64,000 nt of DNA from Marinitoga aeolica (GTDB taxonomy: Bacteria > Thermotogota > Thermotogae > Petrotogales > Petrotogaceae): assembly GCF_029910535.1 (NCBI RefSeq), contig NZ_CP069362.1, forward strand, positions 2,380,242-2,444,241, in the 5' to 3' direction. This document shows, piece by piece, positions 51,436 through 63,717 of this stretch; positions within the stretch are counted from its first letter, which is position 1, and the number at the start of each line of letters is the position of its first letter. The position numbers and the translations under genes were made by a program. The notes below the pieces were generated by a model that was not told the origin of the DNA, searched no databases, and saw nothing but the letters and a program-made list of their open reading frames with translations.

Positions 51436-53505
51436 ATGAAGAAAATATTTGTGGTATTTTTAGTTTTATTATTAGCTATTAGCATCTTTCCTCAATTGAT
51501 GTTAAAAAAGGTAACAACTAATTCTTTATCTGAATTACCATATTTTTCGAAAGCAAAAAAAGATGATTATCTATTAAAAAATAATAAAATAGCTATTATA
51601 ATAGGTTCTGAAAATAGAAATGATGAATATGCAGGAAAAATAATTGAAGCCTATACTAATGATTTTAAAAGAAATTTGTTAGATAATTATAAAATTTATA
51701 CCCAAAATAAATTACTTATCCCGAAGAAAATAGAAATTAGAAAAAATAATGAATCAATTGAATTTAAAGTAATTAATGATGACATATATCCATTTTCTAT
51801 ATCTACTGTTTATAAACTTAAAGAGAATGATGATTATATTGAGATCTTAAACATCATTAAAAATATTTCTTCAAAAGATTCGAAAATGCTTTTAAAAGAT
51901 ATTGTATCATTTAATGAATTATTCCCAAAGATAATTAAAACAAATGAAAATGGTAAAAAGCTATTATTACAAGAAGATTTTATTTCATATTCTTTTATTC
52001 CTAAAAATAATTTAAAAATTTTCAGATCAATGTTTACCAATAATTTTAGCGCTTTAATATATAGGCCATTCAAAATAAACGCAAATGATGAAATAGTTTT
52101 TTCTCGATATTTTTATATTTCAAAGGATATAGAAGAGGTTAGAAAACAAATATATAACTCAAATAATATGATTTCGGGGAAAATATTGACTAAATTAAAT
52201 CATCAAGAAAATATTCCTATTGTTTTGTATGATGACAATAATACACCTATTTCTTTAAACTATACAGATAAAAATGGGAATTTTTCATTTGTAAATGTCA
52301 AAGATGGATATTATGCCGCTTTAGAATTAGAAGGATTTAAGGAAGAAAAAATCCCTTTAACCTCAAATAAACAAAATTTGATTAATGCTACTCCATTAAA
52401 ATCTGTAAATAATTTTATTTGGCCATTATATTTAACAGATCATACTACATCTTCAGTTATTTTTAATTGGAAAACTGAAATTCCAGCAACTGCTAAAATA
52501 GATATATATGATGGAAATAAAAAAATAAAATCTATTTTTGTCAATATTCCTTTATCACTTCAGCATGTTCCAATAACAGATCTAACTCCGGGAAAAGAGT
52601 ATAATTATAAATTATATATAAATGACTATTATTTAAGTACCAATGCAATGATTTCTGGACATTTCAAAACCAAAAGTTTGAGTGAAGAAAACCTAAAATT
52701 TGCTATTTATGGAGATACCAGAACATATCATGAATGGCATAAATATGTTGCTGATACCCTGGCAAAAGATAATCCAGAATTTGTAATTAATAGTGGCGAT
52801 TTAGTAGAAAAAGGAGATTGGTTAGATGATTGGAATTCATTCTTTAACGAAATATCTAATTTAGCTAAAAATTCTATTTATTATCCATTATTAGGAAATC
52901 ATGAAAGAAATAACTCTTATTATTATCAAGCTTTTTATTTACCAAAAGGAAGTGGTGATTACAATAAAAGATGGTATTACTTTGATTATGGAAAAATAAG
53001 ATTTATTTTCCTTGATTCTAATGCTGTAGGTACTCAACAATTGGAAAAATCTCAGTTAAAATGGTTAGAAAACATTTTAAAAAACTCTTCGGATAAGACA
53101 GTTTTAGTATTTTACCATCATCCATTTTGGAATAATTGTAAAGGTTATAACTACGGAATGGAAAGTCACTTAGAAGAATTGTGGAGACCGCTCTTTGAAA
53201 AATATGGTGTAAAAGCAGTTTTTAATGGCCACGTCCATTCATATGAGAGACATGAGAAAAATGGAATAATTTACGTTATCACAGGTGGTGGCGGGGCACC
53301 ATTGGAAATTGAACATAGAGAAAAATTAGAACCCACAACGGTAAAAATAAATTATGGAACATTACATTATGTATTAGCAGAAGTGAAAAATAATAGAATT
53401 ATTTTCACAGTAAAAGCTGTTGCAAAAATTAAAAATAAGAATAATGATAGAGACCTTGAAAAAATCAGTGAAATAATAGACACTTTTGAAATTCCATTAA
53501 AATAA
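51436..53505 (+). CDS. Secreted metallophosphoesterase with carboxypeptidase-regulatory-like and Fn3-like domains
   Basis: ATG at 51436 follows TGGGGGTGTTTTT. The 689-residue protein has a signal peptide (MKKIFVVFLVLLLAISIFPQ), a beta-rich N-terminal region, a CarboxypepD_reg-like repeat (GNFSFVNVKDGYYAALELEG), an Fn3-like purple-acid-phosphatase domain (DHTTSSVIFNWKTEIPATAK), and the phosphoesterase domain: YGDTRTY, SGDLVEKGDW, LLGNHERNN, YHHPFWN and GHVHSYERH. It probably hydrolyses phosphate esters outside the cytoplasmic membrane. Confidence 0.92.
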   Translation: MKKIFVVFLVLLLAISIFPQLMLKKVTTNSLSELPYFSKAKKDDYLLKNNKIAIIIGSENRNDEYAGKIIEAYTNDFKRNLLDNYKIYTQNKLLIPKKIEIRKNNESIEFKVINDDIYPFSISTVYKLKENDDYIEILNIIKNISSKDSKMLLKDIVSFNELFPKIIKTNENGKKLLLQEDFISYSFIPKNNLKIFRSMFTNNFSALIYRPFKINANDEIVFSRYFYISKDIEEVRKQIYNSNNMISGKILTKLNHQENIPIVLYDDNNTPISLNYTDKNGNFSFVNVKDGYYAALELEGFKEEKIPLTSNKQNLINATPLKSVNNFIWPLYLTDHTTSSVIFNWKTEIPATAKIDIYDGNKKIKSIFVNIPLSLQHVPITDLTPGKEYNYKLYINDYYLSTNAMISGHFKTKSLSEENLKFAIYGDTRTYHEWHKYVADTLAKDNPEFVINSGDLVEKGDWLDDWNSFFNEISNLAKNSIYYPLLGNHERNNSYYYQAFYLPKGSGDYNKRWYYFDYGKIRFIFLDSNAVGTQQLEKSQLKWLENILKNSSDKTVLVFYHHPFWNNCKGYNYGMESHLEELWRPLFEKYGVKAVFNGHVHSYERHEKNGIIYVITGGGGAPLEIEHREKLEPTTVKINYGTLHYVLAEVKNNRIIFTVKAVAKIKNKNNDRDLEKISEIIDTFEIPLK

Positions 53506-53512
53506 TATATTT

Positions 53513-53538
53513 AACCTAACCCATTTTAGGGTTAGGTT
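53513..53538. terminator. Bidirectional terminator
   Basis: AACCTAACCC pairs with GGGTTAGGTT around ATTTTA. Confidence 0.85.
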
Positions 53539-53551
53539 ATTTCATAAAAAA

Positions 53552-53959
53552 TCACATGTTAGCGTTAAGTATATAATAAGTATTTTTACCTTTTCCAATT
53601 TTTTTCAAATAACCTTTATCAACATACATCTTCAAAATATCTCTTGCTCTTCTTTCCTTAATATTTAAAAGGATTTCAACTTCTTTTCTGGTTATTTTTT
53701 CATTTCCAATTAAATAGTCATAGATTTTTTTATCCATTTCTAATTTTTCCGGCATTTTTCCGGCACCTTCCGGCACTATTCCGGCATTATTATTAGAAAT
53801 AGCATTATTAAATATCTTTTTATTTTCTATTGTTTTATATATAACAATTTTGAAATATCTTCCATCATCATAAAAATCTGGTTCCTTTAATCCATTTAAT
53901 CTACATAATTCCATAATTCTTCTAATTCCAGTTCCCCACTGTTCAATATATCTAATTTC
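53552..53959 (-). pseudogene. C-terminal fragment of an AlbA_2-type ATP-binding/winged-helix protein
   Basis: The frame from 53959 reads RYIEQWGTGIRRIMELCRLN, the conserved C-terminal motif of COG2865 (AlbA_2/ATPase c4) regulators, then a winged helix (NEKITRKEVEILLNIKERRA). A TAA at 53960-53962 stops the frame upstream and the N-terminal two thirds are missing, so this is a 5'-truncated remnant. The ATG at 53914 could still give 120 residues with an intact winged helix, but no ribosome site is evident. Confidence 0.75.
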
Positions 53960-53989
53960 TTATTTATCATGCAAATTATTATATCATAT

Positions 53990-56788
53990 TTATAATTCTA
54001 TAACATTTTCCGCCATTTCAGAAAATGTTCCATCATGAGTAACAATAAATGCCTGTCCTATTTCATCCAACATATTTTTAAGATTCTCTGCAAGCATATT
54101 TTTTCTTTCATCATCAAGATTTACTGTTGGCTCATCTAAAATATAGAAATTTGCTTTTGATAAGAATCTTGCTAATGCCGTTCTTAATGAAATTGCTACA
54201 CTAACCTGCTCTCCACCAGATAATATAGAAAATTCTCTTTCTCCTTTTATTGAATCTTTTAAAATCACTCGATAATTATTCTTAGATTCCCATTTAATAG
54301 TTTCATTTTTCCCTGTCATTTTTCTATAATTTTCTGTAGCTATTGATGAAATAATTTCAGTAAAATTTGAACTAACATTTGTTCCCATTGATTTTATATT
54401 TTCTCTAAAATCTTTAACGAGTTTCAATTTTTTCTCAAGTATTTTTAGGTTTAATTCTAGTTTATTCTTTTGCTTTTCTTTTTCTTTTTTTTCATTTAAT
54501 TGAATTTTAAGGTTTTTCAATTCATTTTTTAATTCACTAAGTTTAGAAGAGTTTTTATTTATTTCATTATAAATATTATTTATTTCACCTTCTATATTCT
54601 TTAGTTTTATTGATAAAATTTCTATGTCCTCATAATTTTTTAATTTTTCATTTAGATATATAATATTATTTTGAATGGTTAAAATCTCTTTTTCTATTTT
54701 TTCTAATTCCAACTGTAGTTTCTCTAATTTTCCAGCTATCTCTTTATTTTTTATATATTTTTCATATTCTTTTTTTAGAGAATTTTTTATTTTTTCTTTT
54801 TCACTAATTATTTTCTCGATATTATCAATTTCTGATAATACATTAGAAAATTCCTTTTCTTTTAAATACAAATTTTCCAATTCTTTATTTATGCTTTCTT
54901 TTTTAGATAAATTTAATTCTTTTAATTTAGTATTTTCATTAATGATTTTTTCTATATTACTTATATTTTCTTTATTCTTTTTTATTTGATTTTTTATATT
55001 TTTTATTTCATTTTCAATAGTACTTTTTAATGAGATTATTTTATTTTTATCAATATCGAGTTCATCTTTCTTTTCTGAAAGATTATTATATATTTTTTCA
55101 ATAGCATTTTTCCTTAACAACAACTCTTCTTTCATAATTTTTTTCTTTTCAATTTCTGTTAATTTATTTTTAGCAGTTTCAATTTTTACCTTTTTTTCAT
55201 TTATTTCTTTTTCTAATTTTACTTTTATTTTATCTAAATCTCCCAAAGAAATAATTTTATTATTTATTTTATCAATATCTTTTTGTATTTTCAAAATATT
55301 TAAATCAAAGTAATTGGTGCTTCCTCCTTTTTCTTCTAAATTCATACATTTTTCATTTAAAATAGGACACATACCATCTTGAAGTTGTTCTTTTGACTTT
55401 TTTAAATTTTCCAGATTTATATTTAGCTCACTTAATTTAGATTCTAACTCCTTCTTTTCATATATTTTTTCATTTATTTCCTCTAAAGATTTTTGAACAT
55501 TTTCCAAATCTATATTGTTATCTTCTATAATCTTCTTTAAATTTTTTTCTTCTATAAGTTGATTTTCTATATCCATTAAAGTTCTTTTTATATCTCTATA
55601 TATTTCATAATCTTTTTCAAATTTATTTATTTCATTAATTATCTCTTTTTCTTTTGATAGTACTTTACTCAACTCAATATTTTTTTTATCTAATATATCA
55701 TTTAGTTGCAAATTTTCTTCTTTTAATTCATTTAATGTTTTCCCCATTTCTTCAATTTTTTCTGATATATTTTTTATTTCAACCTCTAAAACTTTTTGTT
55801 TATTAATATTAGAAGAAATATCATCCTGTATTTTTTTTAGTTGTTTTTCTTTTAATCTCAAATTTCTTTCAGTTAGGTACAATTCATTTAATTCAAATTC
55901 CCTTTTTATATACTCATTATATCCTTTTTCTGATTTCATTAATATTTCCTTAGCACTCTGAGATTCTAATATTTCTTTTTCCAGCTTTTCTTTATTTTTA
56001 GTCAATATTTCTAACTTTTCATTTTCTGTTTTCAATTCACTTTTTATTATTTTCAATTCTTCAATATTTTTTTGTACTATTTTTCTTTCATTTTCTATCT
56101 TTTCTTTTTTACTTTCAAGAGATGATTTCTCTTTTTCCATATAAGAAATTTCATTTTTAAAATAATCTATATTTTCTTCGAGATTAATGTAATTTTTTAA
56201 TTGTTCAGATAATAAATTTATTTTTTCATTATCAGCTAATATTCTTTTATTATACTCATTTTCAACATTTAAGAGAGAATCATATATTTTTTTATATATT
56301 TCTGTATCAAAAATCTTATTAAATAATTCATTTCTTAATGATGGCGTCAAATTGAATATATTTACCAAGTCATTTTGATATGCACTAATAACATTTTTAA
56401 AAATATCCTTAGTATTTTTTCCGTTTATACCAGCTAATTCACCTATTTTTTCTAAAACATTAGTTTTTCTTTCAGAAATAACCGTTCCATTCAATTCTTT
56501 TAAAATATGTCTGCTTTGACTGCCTATTTTTCTTTCTACTATATAATCAACAAAATCATTCCCTGTAAATTCAACAGTTATAGTAGCTGTTTTTTCTTCC
56601 TTAGTTACTGCATTTTTTAAATTATTATCCCTGGGTTCAACATCAAAAAGAGCTATACCTAACGCTTCAAAAATCGAACTTTTTCCAGCTCCATTTTTTC
56701 CTAATAACAAATTAATACCAGATTCAAATTCAATAGTTGTATCCTTATGATTTCTATAATTTTTTAATTTTATTTTATTAATCTTCAT
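53990..56788 (-). CDS. sbcC: SbcC/Rad50-type DNA repair ATPase
   Basis: Start ATG at 56788 (a GTG at 56797 precedes; GAAGGTG fits the ATG better). The 932-residue protein has Walker A LGKNGAGKSSIFEALG, very long coiled coils with a zinc-hook CPILNEKC near residue 480, the signature LSGGEQVSVAIS and Walker B FYILDEPTVNLDD. With SbcD it resects and cleaves DNA ends and hairpins. It overlaps the sbcD gene. Confidence 0.95.
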   Translation of the reverse strand: MKINKIKLKNYRNHKDTTIEFESGINLLLGKNGAGKSSIFEALGIALFDVEPRDNNLKNAVTKEEKTATITVEFTGNDFVDYIVERKIGSQSRHILKELNGTVISERKTNVLEKIGELAGINGKNTKDIFKNVISAYQNDLVNIFNLTPSLRNELFNKIFDTEIYKKIYDSLLNVENEYNKRILADNEKINLLSEQLKNYINLEENIDYFKNEISYMEKEKSSLESKKEKIENERKIVQKNIEELKIIKSELKTENEKLEILTKNKEKLEKEILESQSAKEILMKSEKGYNEYIKREFELNELYLTERNLRLKEKQLKKIQDDISSNINKQKVLEVEIKNISEKIEEMGKTLNELKEENLQLNDILDKKNIELSKVLSKEKEIINEINKFEKDYEIYRDIKRTLMDIENQLIEEKNLKKIIEDNNIDLENVQKSLEEINEKIYEKKELESKLSELNINLENLKKSKEQLQDGMCPILNEKCMNLEEKGGSTNYFDLNILKIQKDIDKINNKIISLGDLDKIKVKLEKEINEKKVKIETAKNKLTEIEKKKIMKEELLLRKNAIEKIYNNLSEKKDELDIDKNKIISLKSTIENEIKNIKNQIKKNKENISNIEKIINENTKLKELNLSKKESINKELENLYLKEKEFSNVLSEIDNIEKIISEKEKIKNSLKKEYEKYIKNKEIAGKLEKLQLELEKIEKEILTIQNNIIYLNEKLKNYEDIEILSIKLKNIEGEINNIYNEINKNSSKLSELKNELKNLKIQLNEKKEKEKQKNKLELNLKILEKKLKLVKDFRENIKSMGTNVSSNFTEIISSIATENYRKMTGKNETIKWESKNNYRVILKDSIKGEREFSILSGGEQVSVAISLRTALARFLSKANFYILDEPTVNLDDERKNMLAENLKNMLDEIGQAFIVTHDGTFSEMAENVIEL

Positions 56789-57938
56789 TGTTTTCACCTT
56801 CTATAATTACATCTAAAAAATGATCAAATGAATCAAATATATCTTGAGAGTTTTCATATATTTTATTTTTTAATATTTCTAAAAACTCTACAGTTTTATC
56901 ACTCTTAAGTGAATAGATATTTTTCCAAGATTTAATTACATTTTCTTCAATATCTTTCTTATTAAGATTTCTAATATCATCAATATTGTTTTTTTGAATA
57001 TTAAAATTCATATTGCTAATTACTTTTAAAGCACCTTTTTCCAATAGAAGTTTTTCTATATTTTCTAATTCTATATTATTATCTGAATTAACAAATATAT
57101 TTAATTTTATAATTTCTCCTTTTTCTACTTTTAAATCGTTTATTTTTTCATCAATAATATTTGAATCAAATGAATAATTAGAAACTTTTCTTTTCTTTGA
57201 TTCGAAGAATTTATATGTATTAGCTTCTGTATCAAAAATAATATAGCCTTTTTCATCTTTTTCATTTAAATCCCAATATTCTGGGCACCCTGGAACAAAA
57301 AAATATGGATTCTCTTTTGGATAATATTTGAAAGTATGAAGATGACCACCAGCTATATATATAACTTTATCTTTAAAGAGATCTATTATTTCACTTTTTA
57401 TACAACCTGGAATAAAATTCCCTCCAATGCCTGTATGTACAATAATGATATTTTTATTATTTTCGTCTATCTTTTTGGATAATTCTATTAACACTTCATC
57501 AATAATTACACCTTGATATGGCACACCATAAAAATAGATATCATTTTTTATATGAGGTTCAAAAATATATTCATCATTAATTTTTCCCATTTTTGGAATA
57601 ATAACTAAATCACGATTTTCTAAATATCTTATCCATGAATCATCATGAGTATATATCTTATCATGATTGCCTTCTATTAATAACACATCTATTTTATTAT
57701 TTTTTAGTTTTTCTAATAACTTTTCTGTTCTAAATAATATATCCGGTAACAATGAACTCCTATCAAATAAATCACCAGAAATAATAAATACATCAACATT
57801 ATTTTCAATCGCTTTATTTACTATATATTCAGCAGCATTAAAATAATCTTCGTATCTAGTTTTCGAATATTCACCTATCCCACCAACTGGACGTCTTCCT
57901 AAATGCCAATCTGATGTGTGTAGTATTTTCAAAAACAT
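56778..57938 (-). CDS. sbcD: SbcD/Mre11-type nuclease
   Basis: The start is ATG at 57938 (MFLKILHTSDWHLGRR) or TTG at 57932; AAAGGTG lies just upstream and fits the TTG slightly better. The 386-residue nuclease has phosphoesterase motifs HTSDWHLG, ISGDLFDRSS, LIEGNHDKI and GGHLHTF. It forms the Mn-dependent nuclease half of SbcCD. The gene ends inside the start of sbcC. Confidence 0.94.
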   Translation of the reverse strand: MFLKILHTSDWHLGRRPVGGIGEYSKTRYEDYFNAAEYIVNKAIENNVDVFIISGDLFDRSSLLPDILFRTEKLLEKLKNNKIDVLLIEGNHDKIYTHDDSWIRYLENRDLVIIPKMGKINDEYIFEPHIKNDIYFYGVPYQGVIIDEVLIELSKKIDENNKNIIIVHTGIGGNFIPGCIKSEIIDLFKDKVIYIAGGHLHTFKYYPKENPYFFVPGCPEYWDLNEKDEKGYIIFDTEANTYKFFESKKRKVSNYSFDSNIIDEKINDLKVEKGEIIKLNIFVNSDNNIELENIEKLLLEKGALKVISNMNFNIQKNNIDDIRNLNKKDIEENVIKSWKNIYSLKSDKTVEFLEILKNKIYENSQDIFDSFDHFLDVIIEGENNED

Positions 57939-57981
57939 CACACCTTTCATATAAAAATTAATGTTATAAATATTATATAAC

Positions 57982-58008
57982 AAAAGGAGTTCAAAATGAA
58001 CTCCTTTT
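57982..58008 (-). terminator. Terminator between tdk and sbcD
   Basis: AAAAGGAGTTCA pairs with TGAACTCCTTTT around a 3-base loop. It follows the tdk stop, so sbcDC probably has its own promoter. Confidence 0.82.
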
Positions 58009-58019
58009 ATTCCAAACAA

Positions 58020-59868
<1,849 letters not shown>

Positions 59869-59869
<1 letters not shown>

Positions 59870-61080
59870 TATGCTCCAAATTTTTCAAGTTTTCTTGCAT
59901 TTGCCATCAACAAACTCATTAAGTCCATTGCATATATTGTACCCATTGAACCTCTTGCTGCTTCAAATTCATCAAAAGATTTTGATAATCCTGCTCTTGT
60001 ATAAGGTGATTTAATCATAAAAGGTACTGGATGCCAGCTGTGCCCGCTTATAGCAACTGGTGTTGAATGATCTCCTGTAACCACTAATACATCTGGATTT
60101 AGTTCTAACAATTTTGGTAATGCTTCATCTACCATTTCTATTACATGTACTTTTGCATCAAAGTTTCCATCTTCACCATATGAGTCAGTTTTCTTGATAT
60201 GAACATAGAAGAAATCATATTCATCCCAATGTTTTTTTAATGTTTCAAATTCATCTGCTGGTGTTTCACCATCAACATGTAAAATATCCATACCAACCAA
60301 TTTTGCTAAACCTTTATACATAGGATAAACAGCAATAGCAGCTGCTCTCATTTTGTATACTTCAGGGAATTGTGGGATATTTGGATATTTAGAAAAACCT
60401 CTAATCAATGCAAAATTAATTTTTGGTTCGTCTTTTAATACTTCTCTAATTTCTTTCATTAATTTTGTAAATATTTCTGCAGTTTTTTCTGCATCTGGAT
60501 GCATAGCCTCTGCCCATTTTATTGGTAATCCTTCTTTTTGTGGATCAGCATCTTCAATTCTATCATCTAATCCTTCTCCTGTTAATTTAACAACAAATCT
60601 ATGTTCTTTACCTGGGTAAAATTGAACTTTAACTCCATCAATTTCTTTGATATTTTCATTTAATTTTTCAACAATTTTCTTTGATTCTTCTGTTGCTGGT
60701 CTTCCTGCTCTTCTATCAACAACTATATCACCATTAATAGTTGCAAAATTACCTCTTGCTACAACATCCATTTCTCCTACTTCTACATCAATACCTAATG
60801 CTTCCAATATACCTCTACCAATTTGGTATTTTATAGGATCATATCCAAATAATCCCAAATGTCCTGGTCCAGAGCCTGGTGTAATACCTGGTAATACTGG
60901 AATTGTTTGGCCTAAGTCAGATTCTGTAGCAACTTTGTCTAAATTTGGAGTTTTAGCAGCTTGTAATGGTGTTTTTCCATTAACAACAGTATCTCCAATA
61001 CCATCCATTACCAACATTACTATTTTGGAATCTGTTTTTGTAATTAATTTTTGTAAAAATTCCTGTCTATCTACCATCAT
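59869..61080 (-). CDS. apgM: Cofactor-independent phosphoglycerate mutase, archaeal type
   Basis: A 403-residue alkaline-phosphatase-fold enzyme: IVMLVMDGIGD (metal Asp), PGITPGSGPGHLGLFGYDP with the catalytic Ser, and VVTGDHSTPVAISGHSWHPV with metal ligands. It interconverts 3- and 2-phosphoglycerate in glycolysis. The ribosome site GGGAGG precedes two adjacent ATG codons. The archaeal type is common in Thermotogota. Confidence 0.96.
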
Positions 61081-61224
61081 GAGTTACTCCCTCCCCAAGT
61101 TAATTAATTTCAATAACATTATATCATACTTTAATTCTATCAATATAATAATTCAGTAAATTTTTAGATAATAGATTATGGTATAATACAATGAAAATAA
61201 CAAAATATTAAAAGGAGTGAAAAA

Positions 61225-61878
61225 ATGAAAAAAGGAATTATTTTTGATCTATACGGAACATTAATAAATGCTAACCATCTTTTTTTACCAATTGCTAAGA
61301 TTATTTCTAAAGAAACAAAATATCCAGCCAGACTATTAGAATTAAAAATAAGAGATACTTATAACAAATATTTCAAAGATTATCATCTAAAACCATTTAA
61401 GCCAGAGAGAGAATATTATAAAATAATGTTTAATGAATTAAAAGATTTTCTGGGTTTAAAAAATTCAATTGATTGGTATATTGATGAAATGTATAAAACA
61501 TTTATTGATCTTAAACCATATGATGATGTGGATTATTTAAAAACATTAAAAGAAAAGAGTTTAAAAATAGCTATTTTATCAAATGCTGATAACGATTTTG
61601 TAATTCCAGCTTTAGAAAAAAAACCTTTTCCATTTGATATATTGATTACATCACATTCTTCAAAACTATATAAACCCGATCCTAAAATATTTGAATATAC
61701 ATTAAATAAAATGAATCTAAAAAAAGAGGATGTTATTTTTGTTGGAGATAATTATTTTGTTGATGTAATAGGCGGAAATAGTTTTGGAATGAAATCAATA
61801 TTGATAAAAAGGGCATTTAATAAATTCGAACATCCTGATACTATTTATAATTTATATGAATTAGAAAAATATATTTAA
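61225..61878 (+). CDS. HAD-superfamily phosphatase
   Basis: A 217-residue hydrolase with motif I IIFDLYGTLINANH (the second Asp is Tyr, so the usual DxD is DLYGT as in dehalogenase-like members), motif II ILSNADND, and motif III/IV KLYKPDPKIFEYTL with VFVGDNYFVDVIGG. The substrate is unknown. It overlaps the convergent DUF364 gene by 4 bases. Confidence 0.92.
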   Translation: MKKGIIFDLYGTLINANHLFLPIAKIISKETKYPARLLELKIRDTYNKYFKDYHLKPFKPEREYYKIMFNELKDFLGLKNSIDWYIDEMYKTFIDLKPYDDVDYLKTLKEKSLKIAILSNADNDFVIPALEKKPFPFDILITSHSSKLYKPDPKIFEYTLNKMNLKKEDVIFVGDNYFVDVIGGNSFGMKSILIKRAFNKFEHPDTIYNLYELEKYI

Positions 61879-62645
61879 AATACTAAATTTACTTTGCGTG
61901 CAGCACCGCTTCTAAATAACGTTCTGGTGCCTGCACCTTTTTTTATTAAATCAAATAATTTTTCTGAGTCTTCAATATATGATCCAGATAATATTTTTAC
62001 CGGAAATACATCTTCTACCATTATTGTAGAAGGTCCTGCTATAGCTACTCTATCAGTATTTATATAATTTAGTATATAATCAATAGTTCCATTTACTATA
62101 GTTGTTCCTGTAATAATTACAGCTGTGCACTTTGGAAGCATTTCAATTATTGCCCAATCTGGCAATATTTGATCATGTCTTCTCTGCCTATCAAAAATTA
62201 AAACATCCCAAACTTTTGGTCTTAAAGCATCTACAAATGGAGTTATTTCTCCAACAATACCTACAATATCTTTCTTATTAAATTCCATTAATTCTAAAGT
62301 GTCTCCTTTAACAAATCTTTCTGGATTTTTATTAAAAATAGCATTTACAGCTGCATATGAAACAGATCTTAATAATGGATCCCCAGAAAACAAACCGACA
62401 TCTAATAGGTCTTTTACTTTCATTCCAACTTCAGCCTTACTTTCAGGTTTCCCATCTAACCCCATACATTTGTAAAATTCTTCACATTTACCCAAAGTAT
62501 CTTCGCGATTTGTAGCGACAAATCCTGTTCTGCCATCGCTTAATTTAACAGCAGTTTCACCAATACCAATAACAAAATCTTCAACATATATATCTTCCGA
62601 AATGTTTTCTAATGCCTTTTTATATAATTTTTTTGATAATGCCAT
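61875..62645 (-). CDS. DUF364/DUF4213 Rossmann-like protein
   Basis: A 256-residue protein with an N-terminal DUF4213 part (DFVIGIGETAVKLSDGRTGF) and a C-terminal DUF364 Rossmann-like domain (VGIVGEITPFVDALRPKVWD, CTAVIITGTTIVNGTIDYIL, VAIAGPSTIMVEDVF). Family members are linked to metal chelate handling, without proven activity. Single gene, with its own promoter region shared with the GAF-protein gene. Confidence 0.88.
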   Translation of the reverse strand: MALSKKLYKKALENISEDIYVEDFVIGIGETAVKLSDGRTGFVATNREDTLGKCEEFYKCMGLDGKPESKAEVGMKVKDLLDVGLFSGDPLLRSVSYAAVNAIFNKNPERFVKGDTLELMEFNKKDIVGIVGEITPFVDALRPKVWDVLIFDRQRRHDQILPDWAIIEMLPKCTAVIITGTTIVNGTIDYILNYINTDRVAIAGPSTIMVEDVFPVKILSGSYIEDSEKLFDLIKKGAGTRTLFRSGAARKVNLVF

Positions 62646-62778
62646 ATTATCCCCCCAATATTATAATGTCAAAACAATTATACTATTTTTAACATTATTA
62701 TTCAAATGTAAATTAAAAATTTTCGTAAGAAAAAAATGATAAAATCAAAGTAAATCAAAATTGTGAGGAGGTAATTAC

Positions 62779-63717
62779 ATGAGAAGTATATTACAAGATT
62801 TCACTCCAGAATTTTTAAAAATATTAAACAAAGACAAAATATATTGGTTTGAAGGTTGGAAAGAATATAAGCAAAGCAAACCTAAAATTATCAGAGAATA
62901 TGAAAAAAAAGAAAATTTAACAGACGAAAAAATAAAAGAAAGATTAAACGCAATTACAAGAAAAGAATTTGATATGTTTAAACAAGACTGGGAAAATAAT
63001 TTTTTAGAAATAAAAAAAGAAATGGTAATGAGATTATCTAGAAATGCTAATCACTACCAATTAAAAAGAGGTGATTTTGTAGTATTTATAATGGGACTTC
63101 TTGGATTAAATTCGCATTATTACATCGAAACATATTATGGAACCGTTATTTTAGTTGATTCATTTTACCATTTTCTATATAAAAAAGATATTAGAGAAAC
63201 AATAGATAATGCAATATTAGAATTCATAAATAACACCCCTATTAATCCTAAAAAAGCTCTTTTTGCTAAATTATTATCTCAAATAGAAAAATATATATAC
63301 GATAATAATGACAAAAATAAGGTAATGGAAAGAATTGTAAAAATTTTATACGAAAATGTGGACTATTATAATTGGGTAGGATTCTATTTAACAGACAAAA
63401 ATGATAAAAATATGTTAATACTCGGCCCTTATTTAGGCGAGCCTACTGAACACATTAAAATTCCTTTTGGAAGTGGTATTTGCGGTCAAGCTGCTTCAAC
63501 AAAAAATACTTTTGTCGTACAAGATGTAACAAAAGAAACAAATTATTTATCCTGTAGTGAAAAAACAAAATCTGAAATAGTTGTTCCTATATTAGACAAA
63601 AACGGAAATGTGTTTGGAGAGCTGGATATAGATAGTCATAAATTAGAACCTTTTACAATAGAAGACTCCCAATTTTTAGAAGAAATTATTAATTTATTCG
63701 TTGAAAAATTTCTTTAA
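62779..63717 (+). CDS. GAF-domain protein, fRMsr-like, with an extra N-terminal domain
   Basis: A 312-residue protein after GTGAGGAGG. Residues 1-150 are a helical domain I do not recognise (RKEFDMFKQDWENNFLEIKK; YYGTVILVDSFYHFLYKKD). Residues 165-312 match free-Met-(R)-sulfoxide reductase: YNWVGFYLTDKND, IPFGSGICGQAASTKNTFVV, NYLSCSEKTKSEIVVPI and FGELDIDSH. The two Cys of GICG and LSC match catalytic-region cysteines, so reductase activity is plausible. Ordinary fRMsr has only about 160 residues; the fusion is unusual. Confidence 0.82.
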   Translation: MRSILQDFTPEFLKILNKDKIYWFEGWKEYKQSKPKIIREYEKKENLTDEKIKERLNAITRKEFDMFKQDWENNFLEIKKEMVMRLSRNANHYQLKRGDFVVFIMGLLGLNSHYYIETYYGTVILVDSFYHFLYKKDIRETIDNAILEFINNTPINPKKALFAKLLSQIEKYIYDNNDKNKVMERIVKILYENVDYYNWVGFYLTDKNDKNMLILGPYLGEPTEHIKIPFGSGICGQAASTKNTFVVQDVTKETNYLSCSEKTKSEIVVPILDKNGNVFGELDIDSHKLEPFTIEDSQFLEEIINLFVEKFL

